A stretch of DNA of 12,573 nt from JAAZFE01 sp034005635 (GCA_034005635.1 JAVEUJ010000067.1:1-12573); one strand, 5' to 3'. Shown: positions 4,255 through 12,255, counted from the first letter of the stretch. Numbers and translations are program-made. Notes: generated by a model from the sequence alone, not told the origin.

Positions 4255-6872
4255 TATCCTGGACACCCCAAGCCCTCTCCTTGTTCCAGCGCCGGTGCGA
4301 AGAACGCCGGAACGCCCTGCTGGCGCTCGGCGCCGACCCCGACGAAGTGTTCACCGACTGGAAAGCCCTGGTCGACACCCATGCCGCGGATGCCGGAGAA
4401 TCCGAGGTAGGTGCCGCCCGAGTGCAAACCGAATTGGATATCCTGCTGGTCGATACCCCGTCCGCCATGGACCCGCCCAGCACTCTCCCCCCGGCGGTAC
4501 CCCCGGCCTCCGCCTTTCGGACCTGGTTTGGCCGCAGTACTACCGTCATGCTGTGGATTCTCGGGGTGATCCTGCCGCTCGGGGTGGTAATCTTCGAAGG
4601 ACTGGCGGGGTTCTGCGCTGAAATGCTGTTTGATCCCATGCCAACCTGGTGGCATGTGCTGCTGATCGCCCTCGTGCCTGTCGCCAATGCTGCGGCCCTC
4701 ATGGCCGGATCACGCGCGCAAGTCGCGGGTACGGCAGGCAAGCACCTGCGCTGGATCGGCGTCGCCAATGGCCTGGCCATCGGTATCAGCGCTTTCTATG
4801 CCCTGCAATTTTCTCTCATCACGCCTTTTGCCGTCCTGGCCATCATCTATTTCGGTATCGGCCTGATTCCGCTCGCCCCTCTCTTCGCTTTCCTCTGCGC
4901 GGTGACCCTGCGTAGCCGTCTGCGCCGCGCGCGGTTCCTGACGGATGTCCCGCCGCCCGCGACTTGGTGGAAAACGGCTCTCCCCGCTTTTCTCCTGCTG
5001 TTGCTGCTGGCCCTGCCGCGGCTCATGGTTCCAGTCTACACCCCCCAGGTCAACGATACCGACCCCGCCGTCCGTGCCCGCGCGATAACTCTCCTGAGGA
5101 CGTTCGCCAGCCGGGACCTGATGCTTCGCCGCTGCTACCACCCGAATGGGAACATGGATTTCTTTTCGCTGCTGGTGGGTGGCTCCTTTCGCTTCGGCCA
5201 GATCAGTTCCCGTGCCGAGGCACAAACTGCCTACTACCGCGTCACCGGAACGCCCTACGACGCCGAACCACCACCGCGCCTCAGGGGACTGCGCGGACAG
5301 GAGGTGATTGATTCTACCTGGTTTGATCCGGCCCTCGGTGGTGAGCGAGTCTCAGCACGCATTCGCGATCTCACGCTGGCCCAGTCGCGACTCGATGGGC
5401 GGGTGGACACGACCTCGGGTATCGCCTATCTGGAATGGACGATGGAATTCCGCAATGCCTCGAAAACCGAACGCGAAGCCCGCGCACTGATTGAGTTGCC
5501 GCCGGGCGCGGTCGTTTCGCGGGTCACGCTTTGGATCAACGGCGAGCCCTGCGAAGCGGCCTTTGGCGGACGCTCGCAGACCCGCCGCGCCTATCAGCAG
5601 GTCGCGGTGCGCCAACGCCGCGATCCGGTGCTGGTCACAACAGCCGGACCGGACCGGGTATTGCTCCAATGCTTCCCCGTCCCGGTGGATGGTGCCATTA
5701 AAACCCGGATCGGCATCAGCGTGCCTCTGGTCGTTCCCGATGCAACACAGGCCGAAGCCGCCTTGCGCCTGCCTATCTTTATTGAGCAGAATTTTACAGC
5801 CCCTGCCGACCTGCACACGACCGTCTGGTTGGAAAGTGATCAGCCTGCCATTGGCAGTGCTGCCACCGAACTACTGGTGACTAATGGCGACCCGTTTTCC
5901 ATTCGCGGAAAGATTCCTGTGAACGCCATGGGACCGGCGGCGTTCTTACGCCTGCCGATTGCTCAGCCTTTCCCGCCCGTCGCCGCGCACGATGCGCGCC
6001 TGCCCGATGGGGCCGCCATTCTGCAAACGCTCGACACACCGGCTGCACCCCCTGCTTTTCCAAAAACCCTGGCCATTGTCATCGATGGGTCTGCTCGTAT
6101 GCGTGATCACCAGGCCTACATGGCCCAGAATATTTTTGAGTTACTCCCCGCGGATACGATGGTCTGTACCTTCATCGCCCGCGATGAAACAGATGTCATC
6201 GAGGGCAAGCCGCCCCGTTCCCTGCGCTTTGTCGGTGGCTGCGACAACGGCCCCGCTCTGGCCCGCGCCGCCGAATGGGCGGCAGAAAATGGCCAGGCTC
6301 CCATCCTTTGGCTCCATGCCGCGCAACCCCTCGATTCTACCGAATTGGAATCGCTACGCCAACTCGCTGATTTTTCGCGCGGAAAACTGGTAATTTATTC
6401 TCATCAATTCGGGCCCGGTGCCAACCGCATTGCCGAACAACTTGCCGATCTCCATGTTGTCCGCCCCCTGCCTGTTATGGGCAACGGTTCATTTGAGATC
6501 ATCGACCTATTACAGCACAAGGCCGCCCACTGGACGCGCCGGCAGGTGGCCAGCGAAACGCTTCCGGCGGACACCGCTAATGGGTCCACTCATATTGTGC
6601 GGCTATGGGCTGCGGACGAAATCAATCGGCTGTCTGCCCCCCTGCGTAAGACTGGGCGGGACGAGGCTGTGGAACTCGCCCGTACCTTCCAACTCGTAAC
6701 TCCTGTATCCGGCGCTGTCGTGCTGGAAACGGCTGCCCAATATAAGGCCCACGACCTGACACCTGTCGACCCCGCCTCCACCCCCGGCATCGTCCCTGAA
6801 CCCGCTACCGGACTGCTCCTGCTGCTAGGCACCCCGCTGCTGCTCGCTCTGCGGCGACGCACCCGTACCTGA
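4251..6872 (+). CDS. multi-pass membrane protein with VIT domain, vWA-like domain and PEP-CTERM sorting signal
   Basis: An 873-residue protein. Residues 1-95 are helical and charged, resembling the HAAS/DUF1700-like domains often encoded next to PadR genes. About five membrane segments follow (98-121, 133-153, 165-187, 190-217, 239-263). Basic loops at 154-167 and 221-229 fit the positive-inside rule and place the rest outside the inner membrane. Residues about 385-495 look like a VIT domain (WTMEFRNAS, ALIELPPGAVVSRVTLWING, RRAYQQVAVRQRRDPVLV). Residues about 605-745 look like a vWA fold beginning IVIDGSAR, where Arg616 replaces the last Ser of the DxSxS MIDAS motif. Residues 849-873 are a PEP-CTERM tail (Pro-Glu-Pro, hydrophobic helix, RRR), the signal recognised by exosortases. 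GGAG at 4241-4244 lies 6 nt before the ATG. The biochemical role is unknown; it is related in architecture to VIT proteins of exosortase systems. Confidence 0.85.
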   Translation: MISWTPQALSLFQRRCEERRNALLALGADPDEVFTDWKALVDTHAADAGESEVGAARVQTELDILLVDTPSAMDPPSTLPPAVPPASAFRTWFGRSTTVMLWILGVILPLGVVIFEGLAGFCAEMLFDPMPTWWHVLLIALVPVANAAALMAGSRAQVAGTAGKHLRWIGVANGLAIGISAFYALQFSLITPFAVLAIIYFGIGLIPLAPLFAFLCAVTLRSRLRRARFLTDVPPPATWWKTALPAFLLLLLLALPRLMVPVYTPQVNDTDPAVRARAITLLRTFASRDLMLRRCYHPNGNMDFFSLLVGGSFRFGQISSRAEAQTAYYRVTGTPYDAEPPPRLRGLRGQEVIDSTWFDPALGGERVSARIRDLTLAQSRLDGRVDTTSGIAYLEWTMEFRNASKTEREARALIELPPGAVVSRVTLWINGEPCEAAFGGRSQTRRAYQQVAVRQRRDPVLVTTAGPDRVLLQCFPVPVDGAIKTRIGISVPLVVPDATQAEAALRLPIFIEQNFTAPADLHTTVWLESDQPAIGSAATELLVTNGDPFSIRGKIPVNAMGPAAFLRLPIAQPFPPVAAHDARLPDGAAILQTLDTPAAPPAFPKTLAIVIDGSARMRDHQAYMAQNIFELLPADTMVCTFIARDETDVIEGKPPRSLRFVGGCDNGPALARAAEWAAENGQAPILWLHAAQPLDSTELESLRQLADFSRGKLVIYSHQFGPGANRIAEQLADLHVVRPLPVMGNGSFEIIDLLQHKAAHWTRRQVASETLPADTANGSTHIVRLWAADEINRLSAPLRKTGRDEAVELARTFQLVTPVSGAVVLETAAQYKAHDLTPVDPASTPGIVPEPATGLLLLLGTPLLLALRRRTRT

Positions 6873-7032
6873 ACGCCAACGCGGCCCTCGTAAAGCCATC
6901 CGCTTCCGAGTCTAGTTGGGGATTAACGAGCTTCGAACAGCCCTATCCAAGCCATCTGCGCCGATAGCGAAGAGCGTTGGCTTTTATAACTCCCCTCTTT
7001 CCCACCGCCGGGCTTTGCGCTATCTTGTCCCC
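6873..7032. other. intergenic gap before recN
   Basis: These 160 bases hold no gene of their own. An in-frame TTG at 6916 would lengthen RecN by 39 residues, but the extension does not resemble RecN. AAGCCATC occurs twice (6893-6900 and 6949-6956). A TATAAC hexamer at 6985-6990 has no good -35 partner. Confidence 0.45.
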
Positions 7033-8706
7033 ATGCTGACGCTGTTGAGAGTGAAAAATCTCGCGCTAGTCGAAGAAGCTTCGGTGGCTTTCCAGCCCGG
7101 ACTGAACATGATCACCGGCGAAACCGGCGCGGGTAAATCCATTTTGATCGGTGCGCTGTACTTGCTGCTCGGCGAGCGGGCCGACACGTCTGCGGTCCGC
7201 ACCGGCGAAGCCCAATGCGTCGTAGACGCCACTTTCCGCCTAGAAGACCCCAGCGCTGTTAATGCCGCACTCGCCGAATCCGGCCTCGACCCCTGCGAAG
7301 ACGGACTGCTGATTCTGCGGCGGATCGTCAAGGCCGCTGGCGGTGGCCAGGCATTTGTCAACAACACCCCCGTCACCCTGCCGCTTTTGAAACGGCTGGG
7401 GGCGGGACTGGTAGACTTGCACGGCCCGCACGATCACCAATCCCTTTTCCAGCCCGCCTGCCAACTGGACATCCTCGATTCCTTTGCCAAGGCCGAAAAA
7501 GAACGCACGGCCTACGCCGCCAAATTTGAGCACTGGCAGACGCTTCTCGTCCGGCGCGACGACCTATCCGCTGATGTAGGCGACCTCGATGCACAAATCG
7601 ATTTGCTCAGCTATCGCGTCAAGGAAATCGATGATGCGGCACCGGTGGCCGGCGAAGATGAAGAGGTCCGTGCCGAACAGCAGACCGTCGGCCATGCCCA
7701 GCGTATCCTCGAACTAGGCCAGATGGTCGTGCAGGCGGCCAGCGAGGACGAGGTCTCGGCGCTTTCCATTCTCGCCCCCGCCCGCAAGGCCCTCGACGAA
7801 CTGGCCCGCCTGATGCCCGCCGCCCAGGACTGGCTTGGCGAATTACGCATCCATACCGACGCCATCGCCGCGCTATCGGCGGCCATCCAGCGCGAACTGG
7901 CGGATATCGATGCCGACCCGGCGCGACTGGAATGGCTCGATACTCGTCTGGCTACTTATGACAAGCTCAAGCGCAAATATGGCGGCACCGTCGACGAGAT
8001 CCTCGCCACCCGGGACACGGCTCTGGCCAAGTTGAAAGATTTGCAAAGCCGCGAGCACCAGAAGACCGAAGTGGAAAAGGAAATCGCCGCCGCACAAAAG
8101 GAACTGCATCAGCGGGGCCTCGCCCTGCGTAAACGCCGCGAGGCCGCCGCCGGAAAACTCGCTCCGGCCATTACCGCTGAATTAAAGGCGCTGGGGTTCG
8201 AGCACGGTTCATTCGCCATTCAGCTCCAAGCGAGTGACACGCCCACCGCCCGCGGAATCGACCGCGTAGAATTCGGTTTCGCGCCAAATGTCGGCGAACC
8301 GATGCGCCCCCTGCGCGCCATCGCCTCTTCCGGCGAAATTTCGCGCGTCATGCTGGGCATCAAGGTAGTGCTGGCCGATGCCGATCAGATCCCGCTGCTC
8401 GTCTTCGACGAGATTGATGCCAATGTCGGGGGCGAAACTGCTCATGCGGTTGGACGCAAACTCGCCGAGGCGGCCCGCCGCCATCAGGTCGTCGCCATTA
8501 CCCATCTGCCGCCCGTTGCCGCCTGCGGCGCTCACCAGTTTGTCGTACGCAAATCAGTGACCGACGGTCGCACCCATACAGAGGTCCTCCCACTTAGCCC
8601 CGACGAACGCGTCGAAGAAATTGCGCGCATGTTGGGCGGACGCGAATCCACTAGCGTGGCGCTTCGCCACGCAACCGAACTTCTCGCCGCTGCTCAAAAA
8701 AACTAA
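7033..8706 (+). CDS. recN: DNA repair protein RecN
   Basis: This 557-residue SMC-like ATPase of double-strand-break repair in the cytoplasm is of normal family length (about 550). The N-terminus MLTLLRVKNLALVEE and the Walker A motif GETGAGKS (29-36) are characteristic. A long helical coiled-coil middle (about 155-375) follows, then the ABC signature ASSGEISRVMLG near residue 430, Walker B LLVFDEIDANVGG near 455-467, and THLPPVAA near 489-496. Two deviations from the common consensus are visible: SSGE instead of SGGE in the signature, and HLPP instead of HLPQ. The ATG at 7033 is chosen because it places Walker A at the usual distance. The site lacks a Shine-Dalgarno sequence. The gene is convergent with the leftward EEP gene. 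Confidence 0.95.
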   Translation: MLTLLRVKNLALVEEASVAFQPGLNMITGETGAGKSILIGALYLLLGERADTSAVRTGEAQCVVDATFRLEDPSAVNAALAESGLDPCEDGLLILRRIVKAAGGGQAFVNNTPVTLPLLKRLGAGLVDLHGPHDHQSLFQPACQLDILDSFAKAEKERTAYAAKFEHWQTLLVRRDDLSADVGDLDAQIDLLSYRVKEIDDAAPVAGEDEEVRAEQQTVGHAQRILELGQMVVQAASEDEVSALSILAPARKALDELARLMPAAQDWLGELRIHTDAIAALSAAIQRELADIDADPARLEWLDTRLATYDKLKRKYGGTVDEILATRDTALAKLKDLQSREHQKTEVEKEIAAAQKELHQRGLALRKRREAAAGKLAPAITAELKALGFEHGSFAIQLQASDTPTARGIDRVEFGFAPNVGEPMRPLRAIASSGEISRVMLGIKVVLADADQIPLLVFDEIDANVGGETAHAVGRKLAEAARRHQVVAITHLPPVAACGAHQFVVRKSVTDGRTHTEVLPLSPDERVEEIARMLGGRESTSVALRHATELLAAAQKN

Positions 8707-8750
8707 CCGCCCCCCCCGTACAACCCGTCCAACTCTGGTCATAAATCTAT

Positions 8751-8768
8751 CGGTGTTTATAAACACCG
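8751..8768. repeat. perfect 18-bp palindrome, copy 1
   Basis: CGGTGTTTATAAACACCG is its own reverse complement and is identical to the core of copy 2 at 8896-8913. Flanks are partly shared (AAAT a few bases upstream, then TAT). It can bind a symmetric dimer or form a loopless cruciform. It lacks the T tract of a terminator. Confidence 0.85.
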
Positions 8769-8892
8769 TACATTCCAAATTCGTCTATGTTTAGTTCCAA
8801 ATAATTGGAGCTCTGGCCTGTCCTGGTGGGATATAATAGTCAGGTGCCTCTGCGTAGCCCATGATCATTGCTCTAACATGCCTCTCAAATAT

Positions 8893-8916
8893 TATCGGTG
8901 TTTATAAACACCGATA
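8893..8916. repeat. perfect 24-bp palindrome containing copy 2 of the 18-bp core
   Basis: The 18-bp core at 8896-8913 is extended to a perfect 24-bp inverted repeat by TAT on the left and ATA on the right. The core starts are 145 bp apart. Two exact copies of such a palindrome in under 200 bp are not expected by chance. Confidence 0.88.
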
Positions 8917-8981
8917 TACCCCCGCGTCATGCTATTTCCAATCTAAAGTGCGGGAAACCACTGCCTATCCATCCGGACAAT

Positions 8982-9929
8982 CTAGTATGGTGAAAGCCAG
9001 GCGACATCGCTGACCACAAATCGGTGATCCGATGCCTTGCTCTGACGGGCAAATGATTGAAGAATGGTGAACGCGTCTGAAACCCAAATCTGGTCAATGC
9101 GTAAAACTGGCAATTCATTTAGAATCGTATTGCCAAGGCCCTTCCCGGCAACTGCGAATGTATCGGACATTCCGAACGGGAGAAGTGAAAAGATCCGGTC
9201 CCCCGCGGGCGCGTTGAAGTCGCCCGCAACAATCAGTGCCGAGGATGGCGGCAAGTCGACCACAATTTCACGAATCTGGCTGAGTTGGTGTTGCCGATGC
9301 CGCCGGTGGGTATCCCAGCAGGAGGGATTCCATAAATTGATTTGGACATGGCCAGTGGCCAGCCGGAGGGAAACCAGGTGAACTGAACCGCCTCCAGGCA
9401 GAACGGCGGCGGCATGGGAATAGAACACGCGGGAAGAGTCTCCGCGAACGTCTTCCAGCGCACCCCGGATCAAAATGGCGGTATCAAGATTGTAGAGAAG
9501 AGATCCTTCGTCGCCATAGAGGTCTCGGAGAAAGGCAACCACATCGGAACGCGGAGGGGGTTCCTGTAAAAAAATGATGTCAGGATTAAACGGTTTGAGC
9601 TCTGCCAGGGCAGCGGCCTGTCCTCCCCCGCAGTTTAGCGTAATCAACCTCAAGGCGTCGGAACAGGTAGATTCACGCACCGGAAACATCCAACCACGGA
9701 TAATCGCCCGGGGCTCTTCCACATGCCAAACGGTAAACAGCAGCCAGGACAGGACAAACAAGCCCCCTAGAATACGACTACGACGAATAAACAAAAAGCC
9801 GGGAAGAGCTACCAGCATCCAGGCCCACGCCGGCAAAATGGTCAAAGCGGCAAGAGAGTCAGGACGACAGCTATATACCACAGCAAGAAACCAGGCGAAG
9901 CCGATTTCTGTCCAGAGCAGGATGGTCAT
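8982..9929 (-). CDS. membrane-anchored endonuclease/exonuclease/phosphatase (EEP) family protein
   Basis: This 315-residue protein has three predicted membrane helices (about 5-20, 27-47, 54-70) with a basic IRRSR loop at 49-53, which places the C-terminal domain outside the inner membrane. Residues 92-311 form a Mg-dependent EEP domain with the full catalytic set visible: Asn99 in TLNCGG, Glu123 in LQEP, Asp237 and Asn239 in GDFNAP, Asp279 in RIDQIW, and SDH at 300-302. It resembles YafD-type membrane EEP proteins. The substrate (DNA, RNA, phospholipid or inositol phosphate) cannot be told from sequence. Its ATG overlaps the stop of the upstream nucleotidyltransferase gene by 4 nt (ATGA on the minus strand), so the two are co-translated. 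A periplasmic hydrolase coupled to a cytoplasmic tRNA enzyme is an odd pairing. Confidence 0.87.
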   Translation of the reverse strand: MTILLWTEIGFAWFLAVVYSCRPDSLAALTILPAWAWMLVALPGFLFIRRSRILGGLFVLSWLLFTVWHVEEPRAIIRGWMFPVRESTCSDALRLITLNCGGGQAAALAELKPFNPDIIFLQEPPPRSDVVAFLRDLYGDEGSLLYNLDTAILIRGALEDVRGDSSRVFYSHAAAVLPGGGSVHLVSLRLATGHVQINLWNPSCWDTHRRHRQHQLSQIREIVVDLPPSSALIVAGDFNAPAGDRIFSLLPFGMSDTFAVAGKGLGNTILNELPVLRIDQIWVSDAFTILQSFARQSKASDHRFVVSDVAWLSPY

Positions 9930-11269
9930 GACTTATTTGGCAGCGGCGGCGGCGGAACAGACGCCAGCAGCACCACTTTGTCGGTTTCGCCTTCGAGCTG
10001 ACGGTCGTAGAGGTCCTGGAGAATAGTTTTGAAAGCCGGACCGGGAACCAAGCCTAGCTCGATCAGGTCGCGACCTTTGACCAAGGGTTCAGGCAAGACG
10101 GGTTCGGCGGCAAACTGCGACTGCTGGGTTTGGAGGAAGTCATAGACATCGAGTTGGGCGTGCGAGGAAAGGCAGTCCAGTCGGTGCAGCTCAAGATCAT
10201 CGGGGAAGGTAGGCGCGCCGATCAGGCGGCGCAGTTTGGCCCTGCGCATCTTGGGGGCATCGGCCAGGCGCATGTGGTTGCCGACGATGGCGCAGACATC
10301 CTCCACCAGGGCGGTGGGAGCGCGGAGCCGCTCGAGGATAGCGCGGGCCATGTCGGCGCCGAGGGGGGCATGGTTTTCGAAGCGCCAGCGCTGAGTGCCA
10401 TCCGGGAGGGTCGCCCAGCGCGCGGTGGGGGGCTTGCCGACATCGTGCAGCAGCACGGACAGCGCCAGCCGCAGGGATGGCTGCGGCGACAGCGCATCGA
10501 GCATCAGGCGCGTGTGCGTAAAGACATCGCCTTCGGGATGGAACTCGGGCGGCTGCTCCACCCCCACCATCGCCTCCACCTCGGGCAGGATGTGCTTTAG
10601 CAGGCCGGACTCCCTGAGCAGTTCCAGGGCTTCGCCGGCCTTGGGCGAGTCGGTCAGCAGCCGAAACAATTCATCACGGATCCGTTCGGCACTAATGCGG
10701 CGGATATGCGGCGCCAGTTGCTGAATGGCGGCGAAGGTGACGGGTTCAATGGTAAACCCCAGCGTGGCCGAAAAACGAATGGCTCGCAGCAGGCGCAGGT
10801 GGTCTTCGGCGAATCGCTGGGCGGGATCACCGATGGCCCGAATCAGTCGTGCATCGAGATCAGCGCGGCCGCCAACGAAATCTTGGATTTGCCCCGTGGC
10901 AGGGTCGAGCAATAGGGCGTTGATGGTGAAATCGCGACGCAGAGCATCTTCACGGGCATTGGTGAATGTGACGGAATCGGGGCGGCGGCCATCAGCATAG
11001 GGTGAATCGGCGCGGTAGGTAGCGACTTCCACCGGCGCGCCCTCTGGGGGCACCACCATGATAATGCCAAATGCTTTGCCAATGGGCAGGGTGTGGGCGA
11101 AGAGCGCCTCGATTTGATCCGGGAGGGCGGCAGTGGCGATGTCCCAGTCCTTCGGCTGGCGGCCTAGCAAGAGGTCGCGAACGCACCCCCCGACGAGGAA
11201 GGCTTCGTGACCGGCCCCGTGCAACCGGCGAAGAACCTCAAGCGGGAATGCTGGAACAGGGAATGTCAT
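9926..11269 (-). CDS. cca: CCA tRNA nucleotidyltransferase / poly(A) polymerase family, with HD domain
   Basis: This 447-residue class II nucleotidyltransferase probably adds or repairs the 3'-CCA of tRNAs in the cytoplasm. In order: LVGGCVRDLLLG (25-36) with the GG-x-x-R nucleotide-binding motif; the metal-binding DWD pair Asp41/Asp43; EVATYR (81-86); RRDFTINALL (111-120); EDHLRLLRAIRF (155-166); SAERIRDEL (193-201); then an HD domain with LLHDVGKP (His275-Asp276) and a later NHMRL. Some class II members only add CC, only add A, or are poly(A) polymerases, and sequence inspection does not separate these. The ATG at 11269 begins just ahead of the conserved FLVGG strand. The Shine-Dalgarno sequence is weak. 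The gene follows exodeoxyribonuclease III by 67 nt and overlaps the EEP gene downstream. Confidence 0.92.
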   Translation of the reverse strand: MTFPVPAFPLEVLRRLHGAGHEAFLVGGCVRDLLLGRQPKDWDIATAALPDQIEALFAHTLPIGKAFGIIMVVPPEGAPVEVATYRADSPYADGRRPDSVTFTNAREDALRRDFTINALLLDPATGQIQDFVGGRADLDARLIRAIGDPAQRFAEDHLRLLRAIRFSATLGFTIEPVTFAAIQQLAPHIRRISAERIRDELFRLLTDSPKAGEALELLRESGLLKHILPEVEAMVGVEQPPEFHPEGDVFTHTRLMLDALSPQPSLRLALSVLLHDVGKPPTARWATLPDGTQRWRFENHAPLGADMARAILERLRAPTALVEDVCAIVGNHMRLADAPKMRRAKLRRLIGAPTFPDDLELHRLDCLSSHAQLDVYDFLQTQQSQFAAEPVLPEPLVKGRDLIELGLVPGPAFKTILQDLYDRQLEGETDKVVLLASVPPPPLPNKS

Positions 11270-11336
11270 GGGATGGGGAATCCGACCCGAGGATGTTCAC
11301 ACATTTTGCGCTATGCCTGCTACCAATTGACTGTAC

Positions 11337-12107
11337 TTAGATTTTTAACACCGCATACAACGGGCAGTGGTCAGACGGTTTGGGGCGGGTGCGAGGCAGG
11401 ATGTCGATACCCGCTTCGGTGGAGGTCTCCGCCAATGACGGCGTGGCGAGGACATAGTCGATGCGCCACCCGCGTTTTTGATCGGGATTGAATGGCGACC
11501 GATAGTCGTAGAAGGAATAATCCATCAGATCGGGGTTGTGGTGACGGAAGAGATCAGTAAACCCGAAGGCTAAGATATCTTCAAATGCGTCGCGTATGGC
11601 CTGGTGGTAGCAAACGTGATTTAGTTTGGTTTGGGGGTTGGAAACGTCGATGGGATGCCGGGCCACATTGAGATCGCCGCACCACAGCAGCGGTGAACCC
11701 GCTCCAACTCGCTTTTCGAAATAGCGTTTGAGGCGCGCCAACCACTCCAACTTATAGGCGTACATCGGGTGTTCAATATCGCGGCCCTGCGGGACATAGG
11801 TGTTCACGACATGCACGGCGCCGAAACGGGCATGGACCATCCGTGGCTCGTCTGCGGGCTCGGTATCGAGTCCAAATGAAACCTCATCGGCTGGTTTCTT
11901 CGAAATGATGGCCACGCCATTATAAGATTTCTCGCCCCGGTAGACGATCTGCCAACCCGCATCCGTAAACGGAGCTACGGGGAACTCTGAATCCTGCACC
12001 TTGGTTTCTTGCAGGCAGAGGATATCGGGATCGTGATCCGCCAGCCAGCCCAAGACGGCATCGAGCCGGGAACGGACGGAGTTGCAATTAAATGTAGCAA
12101 TTTTCAT
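11337..12107 (-). CDS. xth: exodeoxyribonuclease III (AP endonuclease)
   Basis: This 256-residue enzyme of base-excision repair cleaves at abasic sites and removes 3' blocking groups and nucleotides from duplex DNA. The EEP-fold catalytic residues are all visible: Asn7 in ATFNCNSVRSR, Glu34 in CLQETK, Tyr104 in NTYVPQG, Asp145 and Asn147 in CGDLNVA, Asp217 in RIDYVL and SDH at 245-247. Length and order match the ExoIII/Xth family (about 255-270 residues). The usual YTWWDYR segment appears as YSFYDYR (197-203). On the minus strand, AGGA lies about 10 nt before the ATG at 12107. It is the second gene in the window with an EEP fold, but it lacks a membrane anchor. It is probably transcribed towards cca. 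Confidence 0.94.
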   Translation of the reverse strand: MKIATFNCNSVRSRLDAVLGWLADHDPDILCLQETKVQDSEFPVAPFTDAGWQIVYRGEKSYNGVAIISKKPADEVSFGLDTEPADEPRMVHARFGAVHVVNTYVPQGRDIEHPMYAYKLEWLARLKRYFEKRVGAGSPLLWCGDLNVARHPIDVSNPQTKLNHVCYHQAIRDAFEDILAFGFTDLFRHHNPDLMDYSFYDYRSPFNPDQKRGWRIDYVLATPSLAETSTEAGIDILPRTRPKPSDHCPLYAVLKI

Positions 12108-12255
12108 GATGAGATCATCCTATCACGCTCCCCTGCCCGGTCACAACCGCCGACATTGCCCCGCCGTCGCGCCGATTTTCCATGCTGGCTGGGAAAACCA
12201 CTTTACTTCGAAAGCCGAGGCGGAACAGTGCTGGTTTTTGCCGCCGCCGATCGCG
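12108..12255. other. intergenic gap upstream of xth
   Basis: These 148 bases separate the stop of the partial right-hand gene from the xth start. I see no gene, no clear promoter pair and no terminator with a T tract in either orientation. Confidence 0.4.

Larger units (their letters stand above)
8707..8981. other. convergent intergenic region carrying paired palindromes
   Basis: No gene is visible in these 275 bases between the recN stop and the stop of the leftward EEP gene. The sequence is more AT-rich than its surroundings. It contains two long identical palindromes (8751-8768 and 8896-8913). No standard terminator with a T tract was found for either gene. Confidence 0.55.

Noticed and set aside
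6916..7032. 39-residue N-terminal extension of RecN from an in-frame TTG
   Set aside because: The extension does not resemble RecN, while the ATG at 7033 gives the family-typical start MLTLLRVKNLAL and the usual Walker A position.
8832..8837. TATAAT between the two palindromes as a promoter
   Set aside because: The nearest TTGGAG is 21 bp away and no gene lies downstream on the + strand, so it cannot be supported.
8707..8981. CRISPR array or transposon ends at the two palindromes
   Set aside because: There are only two copies, no further repeats or spacers, no transposase gene and no flanking target-site duplication; the palindromes are reported as repeats instead.
8982..12107. Two EEP-fold genes as a recent duplication
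   Set aside because: The xth product and the membrane EEP product share only the superfamily catalytic residues; domain layout and intervening sequence differ, so they are not recent copies.
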